This document shows positions 16,151 through 25,041 of a stretch of 64,000 nucleotides of DNA, piece by piece. Numbering within the stretch: the stretch's first letter is position 1; each line of letters starts with the position of its first letter. This DNA is from Deltaproteobacteria bacterium (GTDB taxonomy: Bacteria > UBA10199 > GCA-002796325 > JACPFF01). The notes under the pieces are model-generated. The model saw only the letters and a program-made list of their open reading frames with translations. It ran no database searches and was not told the DNA's origin. The stretch covers positions 1 to 64,000 of the forward strand of contig JACPFF010000016.1 of the NCBI GenBank assembly GCA_016183065.1, written 5' to 3'. The translations under genes were made by a program, and so were the position numbers.

Positions 16151-17493
16151 AACAGTCTCTGCTGATGGTCGTGGTCTGTGCGCTGCTGGGGTGTGCCGAG
16201 CGTGGAGCGCCGCTCGACACGGCCCAACTGGGGAAACAACTCTACACCGATCACTGTCTGAACTGTCATGGGGAGCGGGGCGATGGCCGTGGTCCGCTGG
16301 CCCCGTATCTCCAGCCACGGCCGCGTGACCTGACGACGGGCGTCCTCAAATACCGGACGACGCATGGGCCGATCCCGAGCGATATCGATCTGTTGCAGAC
16401 ATTGAAAATGGGGATTCCGGGCACCTCCATGCCGGGGTGGAACATGCTGACGTTGAATGAGTGGAAGGCCCTGCTCAGTCACATTAAACGATTGTCGCCG
16501 CGATTCCAGGAAGGGACGCCCGGACCGCGGATCGATATCCCCCCATATGTCGCGTCGTCCAAGGCCCTGGTGGCCGAAGGGGGATCGCTCTTCCACTCCG
16601 CGGGATGTGTGGCGTGCCATGGTGTGGCCGGGGATGGTCGCGGCATTGCGGCGCCGCAGTTGAAAGACCTCTGGGGCGATACCGTGATTCCCCGGGACCT
16701 GACGCACGGTCCGCTCAAGTGGGGCAATCGGGAGGCGGACATCTATCGCACGCTCCTGGCTGGTATCCCCGGGACACCGATGCCGGGCTATGAACAGACC
16801 CTGACGAAGTCGCAATTGTGGGCGCTTGTCCATTATATCAAATCGATCCAGCAGCCGGTGCCGAAAGCATACGATCCCTCGAACCCGCAGCGACATCTTA
16901 TCCCCGCGGGATTTGTGAAGGGCGATCTCCCGATCGATGGTGCGGATGCGCGTTGGACCACAGTGAAAGCGGTGCCGGTGTTTCTCCATCAGCTGCAGGC
17001 CGTGTCTCAGGGGCCCGAGTGGCTCTCGGTGAAGGCCCTCCATAACGGGCGGGAGATTCTCTTTGCCGTGCAGTGGGCGGATGATCGCGCCGATCGCTCG
17101 GGTCCGGTGCCAGACGCGGTGGGTCTCCAATTCCCCCTGCAACGTACATTGACGGGACCGGCAGCCCTGCCGTTTGTCGGCATGGGGAGCGGGGAACGTC
17201 CGGTGCAGATCTGGCAATGGTCCGCGCGCGGTGTGCAGGAATTTATCGCACGCGGGGTGGGGCAACTGGAACCGATCCTGCGCAAAGAAAGCGTGGTGAT
17301 CGCCGATGGAACGTACACGGAGGGGCAATGGCAGGTCCTGCTCCGCCGTTCGCTCGCGGCCCCGACGGCGACCGATGCGGAATTGCCGCGCGAGGGATAT
17401 CTGAGTTTTGCCCTATGGGATGGTGATCAGGCCAGGGCCCGGGAGAATATTTCCTTCTCGGAATGGATGATCTATTCGTTGGCGTCGGAGTGA
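16147..17493 (+). CDS. Dihaem c-type cytochrome lipoprotein with haem-b binding C-terminus
   Basis: 448 residues. The lipoprotein signal (VVVCALLGC) places it on a membrane surface. Two cytochrome c domains have CLNCH and CVACH, with axial-ligand candidates in GTSMPGW and GTPMPGY. The C-terminal 200 residues (VFLHQLQAVSQGPEWLSVKA, then AVQWADDRADRS) resemble the ethylbenzene dehydrogenase gamma-like haem-b domain found in related respiratory proteins. The ribosome site AGGAG comes from the four-helix fragment upstream. It is followed by a protoporphyrinogen oxidase gene three bases after its stop, so cytochrome and haem synthesis are transcribed together. It probably serves the nearby NrfD module. 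Confidence 0.85.
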   Translation: MKQSLLMVVVCALLGCAERGAPLDTAQLGKQLYTDHCLNCHGERGDGRGPLAPYLQPRPRDLTTGVLKYRTTHGPIPSDIDLLQTLKMGIPGTSMPGWNMLTLNEWKALLSHIKRLSPRFQEGTPGPRIDIPPYVASSKALVAEGGSLFHSAGCVACHGVAGDGRGIAAPQLKDLWGDTVIPRDLTHGPLKWGNREADIYRTLLAGIPGTPMPGYEQTLTKSQLWALVHYIKSIQQPVPKAYDPSNPQRHLIPAGFVKGDLPIDGADARWTTVKAVPVFLHQLQAVSQGPEWLSVKALHNGREILFAVQWADDRADRSGPVPDAVGLQFPLQRTLTGPAALPFVGMGSGERPVQIWQWSARGVQEFIARGVGQLEPILRKESVVIADGTYTEGQWQVLLRRSLAAPTATDAELPREGYLSFALWDGDQARARENISFSEWMIYSLASE

Positions 17494-17496
17494 ACC

Positions 17497-18957
17497 GTGC
17501 AACAGTGTGCCGATGAACGGCCCATCGTGGTGATCGGCGGCGGCATCGCCGGTATGGCCGCGGCGTCCACGCTCTGCAATGCCGGCTATGCCGTGACACT
17601 GCTTGAACGGAAAGACCGGCTTGGCGGCGTCATCGAGACCGTGGACGATGGTCCCTATCGTCTTGAAATGGGACCGTTCAGTTACCTCCCGAAGGCGGCG
17701 CTGCTTCCGCAACTGGCGGCGATGTGGGGTGTGGCCGGTGCCCTCTGCGAAGCCGACCCCGCGGTGGCACGCAATCGGTTTGTCCTCAAGGGGACCACGA
17801 TCCATCGTCTCCCATTGGGCCCCAAGGATTTTCTTCGATCGCCGCTCCTGCGGGTGCATGAAAAACTCCGCCTTCTCCTGGAGCCCTGGGCCAAAGGGCC
17901 GCCGCCCGAAGAGGAGACGATTGCCGCCTTCGTGCAGCGGCGCGCCGGGCGCGGAGTGTTGGAGAATCTGATCCAACCCTTTGTCTCCGGCGTTGTCGCG
18001 GGTGATGCCGGGCAGCTCAGCGTCTCCGCGCTTTTCCCGCGCTTTGTCGAACTCGAGCGTGCGCATGGATCGCTCCTCCGGGCCTTTCAACGACTGCGCG
18101 GCTCGATGGCGCGCTCGACCCTCTTCAGCTTTCGCGGGGGGATGGAGACGTTGGCGCGGGGATTTGTTGCCACAACGCGGGCACATGTGGTGACGGGCGC
18201 GGACGTGTTGGCGCTGCGGCCACGCCCGGATGGTGTCACCGTGGTGTGGCGTGACGCGAGCGGAGAACAGATCGCCGATGCCCGTGCGGCGGTCCTTGCC
18301 CCGCCGGCGCCAGCGGCTGCAACACTCCTCCGTCCACTGGCCCCGGCGGCCGCCGCGCTGTTGCAATCGATCCCCTACGCCCCCCTAGTCATGATGCATA
18401 CCGTGGTAGACCACGATCAGCTGACGTCCGCCGTGCGCGGTTTCGGTTTTCTGGCCACGCGTGGCAGTGCGCCGCCGCTGCTCGGCTCGATCTGGGCCTC
18501 GTCCATTTTTCCCGAGCGTGCACCCCCCGATGAAGTGCTGATGACATGGTTTGCCGGGGGGATGCTCTATCCCGAGGCGATCGCCTGGGAAGATCACCGA
18601 TTGCAACGCGCCGTGCGCGACGTGGCCGTGCGGACCCTCGGGATGCGGGGCGATGTGCGGCGCTGGTGGATCCGCCGGTATCCGCAGGCGATTCCGCAGT
18701 ATTTCCTCGGGCATCGTGCCAGGATTGCGCAGATCGAGGCATCGGTGCGTGCGCTCGGTCCCATGGCGCTCGCCGGGAATTATCTGACCGGGGTTTCCGT
18801 GGACGATGCTGCGCAGTCGGGTGTCCACGCGGCAGCAGCGGTCATGCAGGTGCTGGAACCCATTGCACAGTCCAAGACGGGTCGGAGGGTCCTGTCCCGG
18901 GACCAGGTTGGGCCGGCCGCGTACCCGACGAACGATCCCCGGGTCGCGAGGAGATGA
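17497..18957 (+). CDS. hemY: Protoporphyrinogen oxidase
   Basis: 486 residues with an N-terminal FAD-binding Rossmann motif (VVIGGGIAGMAAASTL), the family's LGGVIETVDDG and LEMGPFSY, and a C-terminal GNYLTGVSVDDAAQSG segment that closes the FAD site. It matches the oxygen-dependent HemG/HemY family, which oxidises protoporphyrinogen IX to protoporphyrin IX in haem synthesis. It starts with GTG, three bases after the cytochrome stop. The oxygen-dependent enzyme type suggests the host meets oxygen, although some anaerobes carry it with other acceptors. Confidence 0.9.
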   Translation: MQQCADERPIVVIGGGIAGMAAASTLCNAGYAVTLLERKDRLGGVIETVDDGPYRLEMGPFSYLPKAALLPQLAAMWGVAGALCEADPAVARNRFVLKGTTIHRLPLGPKDFLRSPLLRVHEKLRLLLEPWAKGPPPEEETIAAFVQRRAGRGVLENLIQPFVSGVVAGDAGQLSVSALFPRFVELERAHGSLLRAFQRLRGSMARSTLFSFRGGMETLARGFVATTRAHVVTGADVLALRPRPDGVTVVWRDASGEQIADARAAVLAPPAPAAATLLRPLAPAAAALLQSIPYAPLVMMHTVVDHDQLTSAVRGFGFLATRGSAPPLLGSIWASSIFPERAPPDEVLMTWFAGGMLYPEAIAWEDHRLQRAVRDVAVRTLGMRGDVRRWWIRRYPQAIPQYFLGHRARIAQIEASVRALGPMALAGNYLTGVSVDDAAQSGVHAAAAVMQVLEPIAQSKTGRRVLSRDQVGPAAYPTNDPRVARR

Positions 18958-19008
18958 CGAGGAGAGGACCTGCCAGCATGTGATGGTTCTGCAATGGATT
19001 CCCGTCTC

Positions 19009-20781
19009 TCAGGCCCCGATATTGTGCTGCCAGATGACGTGTTGCAACGGGAGAAGGTCGCGCGCGACGAGCTGCCAGAGGGCCCGTGTCATCCATTGTA
19101 TCCGGGCACGCGCGTCTGTCTGTTCCTCTGCACGATTGACGGATGTGCAGTGCGCTTGTTGCCCCCACTCGTGGGTGAAATCGTCATATCGTCTGGGGTG
19201 GCCAATATTGATGACGACTGGTTGGTGATAGCGCATCCCTTCGACCAGCAGCCGGCGGTAATCGCTGTTCATGATGCTCCCCATGCCAATCAATGAAACC
19301 GGGACGACGATGACATCATGGCCTGTTGCCGTTGCCGCATCCGCGATGTTGACCGCTCCGCTCCGGAACGGCGCGAGACCGGCCTCTACGCCTGCCACGG
19401 GCGTGCGGTCGCGTGTCCCGGTGGCAAAGACGACCACCGATTCTCCGCGGCCGCGTCCCCATCGGTCAAGGGCCTGTGCGATCATGCGCGCGCGGGCGGC
19501 CCTCGATGACCGATCGACGATAATCATATCCTCGAGCATGGCATCGGCAAACCAGCGATCGGGACGGAGGGGATGAATGGCCGATGTGCGGCCAAGGCCG
19601 GGGGTCAGCGTGAGTTCCCGCTTGGTGACGAATCGCGGGTTGAGCCCGCGCAGGACCAGCGAGAGGACGGGAATGTCGAGGTCGCTGCGGTGATTGGCGA
19701 CGATCAGGATCCGCTTTCCCTGATCGCGCAGTTGGCGGACCTGCTCCAATCGTTCGCCGTGGAGCAGGAGTGGTTGCCAGTTGAGTTGTTCGAGCAGATG
19801 GAGAGAGACCGACGGGCTCCAACGATCCCATACATGCGGATCCCTGGGTGCGAGCGCTTTGGCGCGGGCAATCAGGTGGCAGCAGTGCTGGAATTCCAAC
19901 CAGAAGGTTCCGGTCCCCTTCGTGGAAAAAGCGGGGGTCATCCCCCGACCACCGCTCTGCCGGAGCAACGCCTCGGTGGTCAGCTGCGCGGGATCGACCG
20001 GGTTCGGATAGGGGACTGCCGAATCCCCCGCATAGTCCGCGAAATAGGCGGCAAAATGATCGCGGTTCAGCACGCCCCGGAGTCCAAGACGCGCCATGGT
20101 GTTCTCCGCCTCGGGCCAGCGCTGGTGGACTCCAATGCCGGTGGCTGCCGTGAGGAGTACCAGGAGGAACAACGGGAGTGCGCCATGGGGACCGCCAGCA
20201 GAGAGCGCGGGGAGTACGCCGAGCAGACCACCGATGATGGCCGTTCCCCACGGAGTCACGGTCATGGCCGAGAGGGCCGAGGCACAGAAGGCAGCCCCGA
20301 ATTCGCGCTGTGCCCGTGCCAGGAGTGCCGTGGGCGGTATGAGGCGCACATCGAGCGCGGTGTGCACGTCCGCGTAACGGCCGGTCACTGCCTCAGAGGT
20401 TTCTCGCGCAATCTCGGGGTCGGTATCAAGTTCGAGCAGCGCCGGAAGTCCTTGCACGAGTGTCGCCAAGACCACTGACGCCGCGTGTTTTTCGAACGCC
20501 AATCCGGCGAGTCCATAGGCGATGGTCAAAGGATCGGATGCGCGGAGCGACTCGACCCGTGGTGCCAGGCGATGCAATGCCGGTATGGTGTTGACTGCCC
20601 TGGCAATATCGCCCAGGACTCCAGCGCGGGACCCCAGGTGTACATGACCATCTGTACCGATCAGCTCTGCCGCGACACCCGCCAGGCGCGCCTGCATTTT
20701 CGCCTGGATCCGTGGCGGCGAACCCTGTCGCGGGGCTGCCGTCCGTGAAGTCGCACCCTGTGCTCGCCGGGGCCCGATCAT
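19009..20781 (-). CDS. PlsC-type glycerolipid acyltransferase domain protein
   Basis: 590 residues from the ATG at 20781, which overlaps the stop of the upstream gene (ATGA). The C-terminal half is a PlsC/LPLAT domain: block I VANHRSDLDIPVL has the HX4D catalytic pair, and block III is FATGTRDRTP in place of the usual FPEGTRS. The N-terminal 250 residues are not recognised. They contain hydrophobic stretches (GTAIIGGLLGVLPALSAG, LPLFLLVLLTAATGIGV) that could anchor it in the membrane. It probably acylates a glycerolipid intermediate; the substrate is unknown. A longer in-frame extension to 21120 is the antisense part of the neighbouring gene and was rejected. Confidence 0.75.
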   Translation of the reverse strand: MIGPRRAQGATSRTAAPRQGSPPRIQAKMQARLAGVAAELIGTDGHVHLGSRAGVLGDIARAVNTIPALHRLAPRVESLRASDPLTIAYGLAGLAFEKHAASVVLATLVQGLPALLELDTDPEIARETSEAVTGRYADVHTALDVRLIPPTALLARAQREFGAAFCASALSAMTVTPWGTAIIGGLLGVLPALSAGGPHGALPLFLLVLLTAATGIGVHQRWPEAENTMARLGLRGVLNRDHFAAYFADYAGDSAVPYPNPVDPAQLTTEALLRQSGGRGMTPAFSTKGTGTFWLEFQHCCHLIARAKALAPRDPHVWDRWSPSVSLHLLEQLNWQPLLLHGERLEQVRQLRDQGKRILIVANHRSDLDIPVLSLVLRGLNPRFVTKRELTLTPGLGRTSAIHPLRPDRWFADAMLEDMIIVDRSSRAARARMIAQALDRWGRGRGESVVVFATGTRDRTPVAGVEAGLAPFRSGAVNIADAATATGHDVIVVPVSLIGMGSIMNSDYRRLLVEGMRYHQPVVINIGHPRRYDDFTHEWGQQAHCTSVNRAEEQTDARARIQWMTRALWQLVARDLLPLQHVIWQHNIGA

Positions 20782-21500
20782 CGAGCGGATTCCGGCCATT
20801 CGATGCTGGCGATATGCGGCAAGTCGGCAGTCGCGGCGGAGCGCAACATGGCGTGTTGGTTCGGCAGGATTTCCCCAGAAAGATACTCTATACCAAACTG
20901 GAATGCCGCGAGGACTTTGGCGATCATCCAAGGATCTGGGACACAGGTCAATCGGTCCGGGCATGTCGTGACATAGGAGAACTGCAACGCTGGCTGCCCC
21001 GCGGTGCGTCGAATCTCGACCGGATCTCTGAGCGCGGTCACGGCCGGCCACTGAATGAATCGCTGCGGAATATAGACGTTGCGAAGATGAATATGATGTG
21101 AACGTGCTTGCAGGTCGCATGGCTCAGTATAGACGGTCAGCGGCTGCGGATGATTGAGCGGCCGTAAGCCATAGAATAGAAGCTCACCGAGTCGAAAGAA
21201 TTCCATCCACGGTTGCCCCCCTTCCCCCTTCAGAATCAGCGTTCCGCCGCGACTTTCGTAGCACAGTACGCCAGTCTGTGCGGAGTCTTGTGCGTCGATT
21301 GGTGTTGCCAAGACCAAATTTCCCCGTTCGCCCCATTTTTTCCGGTTATTAACGAGATGAAGTCCGGCTCTGTCGAATGCCGATATCATGGCAGTCCGAT
21401 AGGCTTCCTTCTCACCGCACTGCAATAGGTGTATCTGCGCCGCAGAGGGCAACGCTGTCTGGACTGCGTGTAACTGTTGTGGAGTGATTTTCAGGGCCAT
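20778..21500 (-). CDS. Unknown protein coupled to the acyltransferase
   Basis: 240 residues from ATG 21500 (MALKITPQQLHAVQ), with a GTG four codons earlier possible. No signal peptide or membrane segment is seen. Features include LYGLRPLNHPQPLTVYTEP-like text (LLFYGLRPLNHPQPL) and several cysteines in the last third (YVTTCPDRLTCVPDPW). The stop overlaps the next start by four bases, so it works with the PlsC-type protein. I recognise no family. Confidence 0.6.
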   Translation of the reverse strand: MALKITPQQLHAVQTALPSAAQIHLLQCGEKEAYRTAMISAFDRAGLHLVNNRKKWGERGNLVLATPIDAQDSAQTGVLCYESRGGTLILKGEGGQPWMEFFRLGELLFYGLRPLNHPQPLTVYTEPCDLQARSHHIHLRNVYIPQRFIQWPAVTALRDPVEIRRTAGQPALQFSYVTTCPDRLTCVPDPWMIAKVLAAFQFGIEYLSGEILPNQHAMLRSAATADLPHIASIEWPESAR

Positions 21501-21554
21501 GGCGGCAAACACACTACAGATCGTGGTTGTCTGGCAAGTGGGAAAAAACCCCCT

Positions 21555-22559
21555 CTACGCCAACCGCTGGAGTTGCTCGAGCCGGTGCTGGATCCAGTCG
21601 CGGATGCGGGCCACGCTCTCCTCCTGCCCCGGGCGGATGTCGTAGGTGCCGGTCGCCTTGTTGAACCGCACGAGATGCTGAAAGCGGCGTTGCAGTCCGA
21701 GAAATGCCTCGATCGGCGGGCGCTTGGTGGCGTCGAGTTCAACGAACTTCAGCTCGCCGGGCCGCCCGCGTTCTTTGGCATAGCAGGGGAAGAATCCCGT
21801 TTCGCAGGCGAGCTGGGCCAAATGGACGGTCTCGCCATCCGGATATTTCCAGCCGGTGATGCAGGGACTTGGCACAAAGATGATCGTCGTACCGCTCCCT
21901 GAGAGTCCCTGCTCGACCATCCGGTTGAAGAACTTGGGGTGCGCCGGACTGGCCTGCACGACGCGTTGTGCACCAGCCGTGACGGCCAATCCAAGGTAAT
22001 CGATGGGTGGCGTCATATTCCCGGGCAGCAATTCGCTCACCGGTGTGGTGCTCGTCTCAGAGCCGAGCGAGGTCGTGGGACTGTACTGGAAGCCGGTATT
22101 GGCAAAAATTTCGTTGATCAGGACAAAGATCGTCAAGGACGTGCCACGGGCGATCGTATGCAGGAGCGTCCGCAGGCCGATGGAGAGGGCGCCACCGTCG
22201 CCGGAGAGCGAACAGACCTGGACCTGTTGCGACAGGGCCCCGATCTCGAAGAGTTGCTGTGCCGTGTCGGCAATCCCCTCCGCGACCGACGGAGCGGATT
22301 CAAAGACGTGATGCATGATCCCGAAACTTTTGGTCCAGTCGTCCGGTGTCTCTTCGCCACGGCCCCAGGCCACGGGATTCGGGTATTGCAGGGTCGAGAC
22401 CTCGCCGCAAAAGGTCCCGAGGGCAAAGATCGTCTTTCTCCCATTATCGGTTAACTTGCCGATATTTTGAAAGGCAATACTCTCCATGCACCCTGCGCAG
22501 AGCGTGGAGCCGGGCTGAAAACAACTATCGCGTTGCAGAACATCGACTAATTTGGCCAT
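21555..22559 (-). CDS. porB: Pyruvate-type ferredoxin oxidoreductase, beta subunit
   Basis: 334 residues. It has the thiamine-diphosphate-binding beta fold of 2-oxoacid:ferredoxin oxidoreductases, with the cluster-ligating CAGCMES near the start, the GDGGALSIG thiamine motif and NEIFANTGFQYSPTT. The third ligand region contains the SPCITGW segment. With PorA and the gamma/delta subunit upstream it makes a complete enzyme that cleaves a 2-oxoacid with CoA and reduces ferredoxin. The exact 2-oxoacid is inferred from overall resemblance to Por. It overlaps porA by 13 bp and is the last gene of the operon. Confidence 0.9.
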   Translation of the reverse strand: MAKLVDVLQRDSCFQPGSTLCAGCMESIAFQNIGKLTDNGRKTIFALGTFCGEVSTLQYPNPVAWGRGEETPDDWTKSFGIMHHVFESAPSVAEGIADTAQQLFEIGALSQQVQVCSLSGDGGALSIGLRTLLHTIARGTSLTIFVLINEIFANTGFQYSPTTSLGSETSTTPVSELLPGNMTPPIDYLGLAVTAGAQRVVQASPAHPKFFNRMVEQGLSGSGTTIIFVPSPCITGWKYPDGETVHLAQLACETGFFPCYAKERGRPGELKFVELDATKRPPIEAFLGLQRRFQHLVRFNKATGTYDIRPGQEESVARIRDWIQHRLEQLQRLA

Positions 22560-23872
22560 AGGACCACTCCTTCATGCACGACGATCGGCGGCGGCAGCTT
22601 TTCCCCCTTGGCGATCGTTGCACAGGCATGCGCGATCATCTGCCGCCACGTGTCGTCCGAAACGGTCGCGCCGCCCATGCCGGCAAAACAGCTGATCACG
22701 GCCGGACGGGTCTCGAGTGTGTAGCACGCATTGGTGATATCGAGTGTGAGGTGTCCTGTGCCGAAGTGGTGCGCCTGATTCAGGACCAGGACCCCCTTCG
22801 CCTTGCGGAGCAGTTGTCGATAGGTGGCGTCCGGAAAGGGTGTGAGGAGTCGTGCGGCGAGGACGCCGATGCGCAGCCCATGGCGCGCGCTTTCCGTCTC
22901 GGCCAGGGCCGCTGCTGTCCCGACATCGGGCCCCATGCCGACGATCGCCAGATCGATCGCATCGTCGTCGGGCCAGCAGGCCCGTTCGACCACCTCGAGT
23001 CCCGGGCGTCCGAATGTGCGGGCGAAATCGCGACCGATTTCCGGCAGAATGTCGAAGACGCGTTCCAGGCGTTCGCGTTGATTGATCTTGAATCCCTGGA
23101 AAAAGTTGGAGGTGACGCAATTGCCGAAGGCCGTATCGCCGTTGATCAGTCCGGGGAGCTGCGCGGGGCCGATCCAGCGGTCCTGAAAGGTATGAATGGC
23201 CGTGTCGGCCTCCATGACGAGCCGTGCACTGCGGTGGCTGTCCTTGATGCCATAGTACCCCGGCATGGTCGGAGTCATGATCTCCGGATGCATCCCGAGG
23301 CACGGCAGTTGGAGAATGGTGTCGTAGATCTGCTGGACACCGCGACAGGCCACCTGGATCCAGCCGTCATCGCGGTGGGCGAGTGTGTCGGACGGATCGC
23401 CCTCAATGCAGAGCGGGTAGTTGGCCGTAGCGCGGTAGACATTGATCAACATCACGTTGCCAAGACCGCTGGCACCGAGCGACCGTGTCGATTCGGTCAT
23501 GTGGTCGAGACCGACCGAACTCGTGGCGGTCGAGACGATGAGGTCGCGGCACGCGGCGGCGGCGCCGGCCATGTAGTCGGCCACGGCATGTTCGGCCTCG
23601 AGCAGTTTGATCTGTTTGGCGCCGACCTTGCCGCTTCGTACCACAGCGGACACGGTCTCAAGCCATTTGGTTGATGGGGTGATCGGGAAGCCGGCAAAAA
23701 GGATGGCCCGCCACATTTGCAGGGAGGCGTACGCCGCGGCGGCATTGCCGTCGGCCTCACGGATCGTCTGTACGCTGGCCAATGCCCGATGTGCGGCGCG
23801 GACCTTTTCCAGATCGATGACGTGGTCATAACGCGCGCCGGCGACCGTTTCGATAATCGTTGATGGCTCCAT
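22547..23872 (-). CDS. porA: Pyruvate-type ferredoxin oxidoreductase, alpha subunit
   Basis: 441 residues with family landmarks AGFPITPSTKWLE, EAEHAVADYMAGAAAA (a substrate-pocket helix), TATSSVGLDHMTE and LPCLGMHPEIM, plus a C-terminal transketolase-like domain (IGVLAARLLTPFPDATYR). It binds the pyrimidine half of thiamine diphosphate and the 2-oxoacid. It lies ten bases after the gamma/delta gene and overlaps porB, so all are co-transcribed. The cluster is next to transhydrogenase and Rnf genes, which would use its reduced ferredoxin and NAD(P)H. Confidence 0.92.
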   Translation of the reverse strand: MEPSTIIETVAGARYDHVIDLEKVRAAHRALASVQTIREADGNAAAAYASLQMWRAILFAGFPITPSTKWLETVSAVVRSGKVGAKQIKLLEAEHAVADYMAGAAAACRDLIVSTATSSVGLDHMTESTRSLGASGLGNVMLINVYRATANYPLCIEGDPSDTLAHRDDGWIQVACRGVQQIYDTILQLPCLGMHPEIMTPTMPGYYGIKDSHRSARLVMEADTAIHTFQDRWIGPAQLPGLINGDTAFGNCVTSNFFQGFKINQRERLERVFDILPEIGRDFARTFGRPGLEVVERACWPDDDAIDLAIVGMGPDVGTAAALAETESARHGLRIGVLAARLLTPFPDATYRQLLRKAKGVLVLNQAHHFGTGHLTLDITNACYTLETRPAVISCFAGMGGATVSDDTWRQMIAHACATIAKGEKLPPPIVVHEGVVLWPN

Positions 23873-23881
23873 ACACCCCTC

Positions 23882-24847
23882 TCACACGGCCTGACTGTGC
23901 AGAATCGGAATCTCTGAAAAGAGTTTTTTGGGACAGACCGCAATGCATTCGTTGCAGAGTTTGCAATATCGCGAAATCTCGGCTCCGGTCACCCGGACGC
24001 CGGTGGCGGCATCGGGCCGGAAGGAGATGATATTCTCCGGGCAATTGATAATGCAGTGGCCACAGCCATTGCAGAGGCCGTCGGGGTCGCTGAAATGGAG
24101 CTGGAAACCGGTGCGGGCATAGGCGGAGGTGAGATTCGTGCGCGAGAGCCGCAGGCGTGACTGGGCGCCAGGCGCCAATTCGCCATAGCCGCGAAATGGC
24201 GAGACATGGTGGTCAGTCGTGGTTCCGCAGACGCAGTCCGCGTGGCGTGCGACCCCGACGCTTGCCATGAAGAGGTTGCCATTCGACTCGATGAGCGGTC
24301 GTGGCAGCCGCCGCTTCGTGAGGAGGATCTCCAGGTGTTCTCTCCCGGCTTCGGCGGAGAGTCCCGGGAGGATGTCACAGAGGAGGGCGAAGAGCGAGAT
24401 ATTGCCGAGCGGCTGTTTGAGATGCTGCATGGCAATGGTGTTGCCGTCGATCGTATAGACGCGGCCGGTCAGCCGGTATTTTTCCGCAGCGGCCTCTGGC
24501 GTGAGCGGGGTATTGATTACGAAGATCCCCCCGGGAGGGACCCCCTGGGCGAAATCGACAAAGGCCGAGACCCCTTCATCGACCATCATCGCAATATGCG
24601 GATGGGTGACCTGCGAGGCCTTTTCGATCGGCCGGCGACTTAGTCGCAGGAAACCGCGTGTTGGTGCCCCTTTGCGCGCAGAGCTGAAAAACGGCCACTC
24701 CTGGACATGGAGCGAGGGATCGGCAATGGCCGTCGACGCAATACTCTGCATGGTCAGCACGACCCCGCTCCCGGCCCGCCCGTCGCCCCGCAATTCGAGC
24801 GCACCGTGTGCGAGGATCTGCTCCAGTCGTTCCGCGATCATTTCCAT
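23882..24847 (-). CDS. porG: Ferredoxin oxidoreductase gamma subunit fused to a two-cluster ferredoxin
   Basis: About 321 residues. The N-terminal 190 are the gamma domain (GDGRAGSGVVLTMQSIA, DFAQGVPPGGIFVINTP). The C-terminal part is a delta-type 2[4Fe-4S] ferredoxin with CNGCGHCIINCP and CKLCNECIAVCP. Starts at 24847 (MEMIAERL) or 24841 (MIAERL, in ATGA) both overlap the ferredoxin gene upstream. The fusion of gamma and delta functions in one chain varies among lineages. It conducts electrons from the alpha/beta active site to ferredoxin. Confidence 0.88.
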   Translation of the reverse strand: MEMIAERLEQILAHGALELRGDGRAGSGVVLTMQSIASTAIADPSLHVQEWPFFSSARKGAPTRGFLRLSRRPIEKASQVTHPHIAMMVDEGVSAFVDFAQGVPPGGIFVINTPLTPEAAAEKYRLTGRVYTIDGNTIAMQHLKQPLGNISLFALLCDILPGLSAEAGREHLEILLTKRRLPRPLIESNGNLFMASVGVARHADCVCGTTTDHHVSPFRGYGELAPGAQSRLRLSRTNLTSAYARTGFQLHFSDPDGLCNGCGHCIINCPENIISFRPDAATGVRVTGAEISRYCKLCNECIAVCPKKLFSEIPILHSQAV

Positions 24848-25032
24848 TTGATCGCCTTGCCCGGACAGGTCTTCATGACCTCTTCGACCCGGACGGGATC
24901 CGCGCCGTTGCACGACGTCACTTCGGCCGTCTCTTCACCGGTATCGGCGAAATGGTTGGGCATGACCTTGTAACAGTCCCCGCACCCGGTGCAGAGATCC
25001 TCGTCGATGTAGAACGCTCTTCCTGCTGACAT
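24838..25032 (-). CDS. Single [4Fe-4S] ferredoxin
   Basis: 64 residues, soluble. The cluster ligands are CTGCGDC and the distal Cys in MKTCPGKAIKW, the monocluster pattern. It heads the por operon and overlaps porG by 4-10 bases depending on start choice. It is probably the direct electron acceptor of this oxidoreductase and the carrier to Rnf. The ATG is preceded by AGGAGGGG with ideal spacing. Confidence 0.9.
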   Translation of the reverse strand: MSAGRAFYIDEDLCTGCGDCYKVMPNHFADTGEETAEVTSCNGADPVRVEEVMKTCPGKAIKWK

Positions 25033-25041
25033 GTGCCCCTC

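Noticed and set aside
19009-21120. 703-residue version of the acyltransferase
   Set aside because: The first 113 residues lie over the upstream gene in another frame. The ATG at 20781 in ATGA overlap is the natural start.
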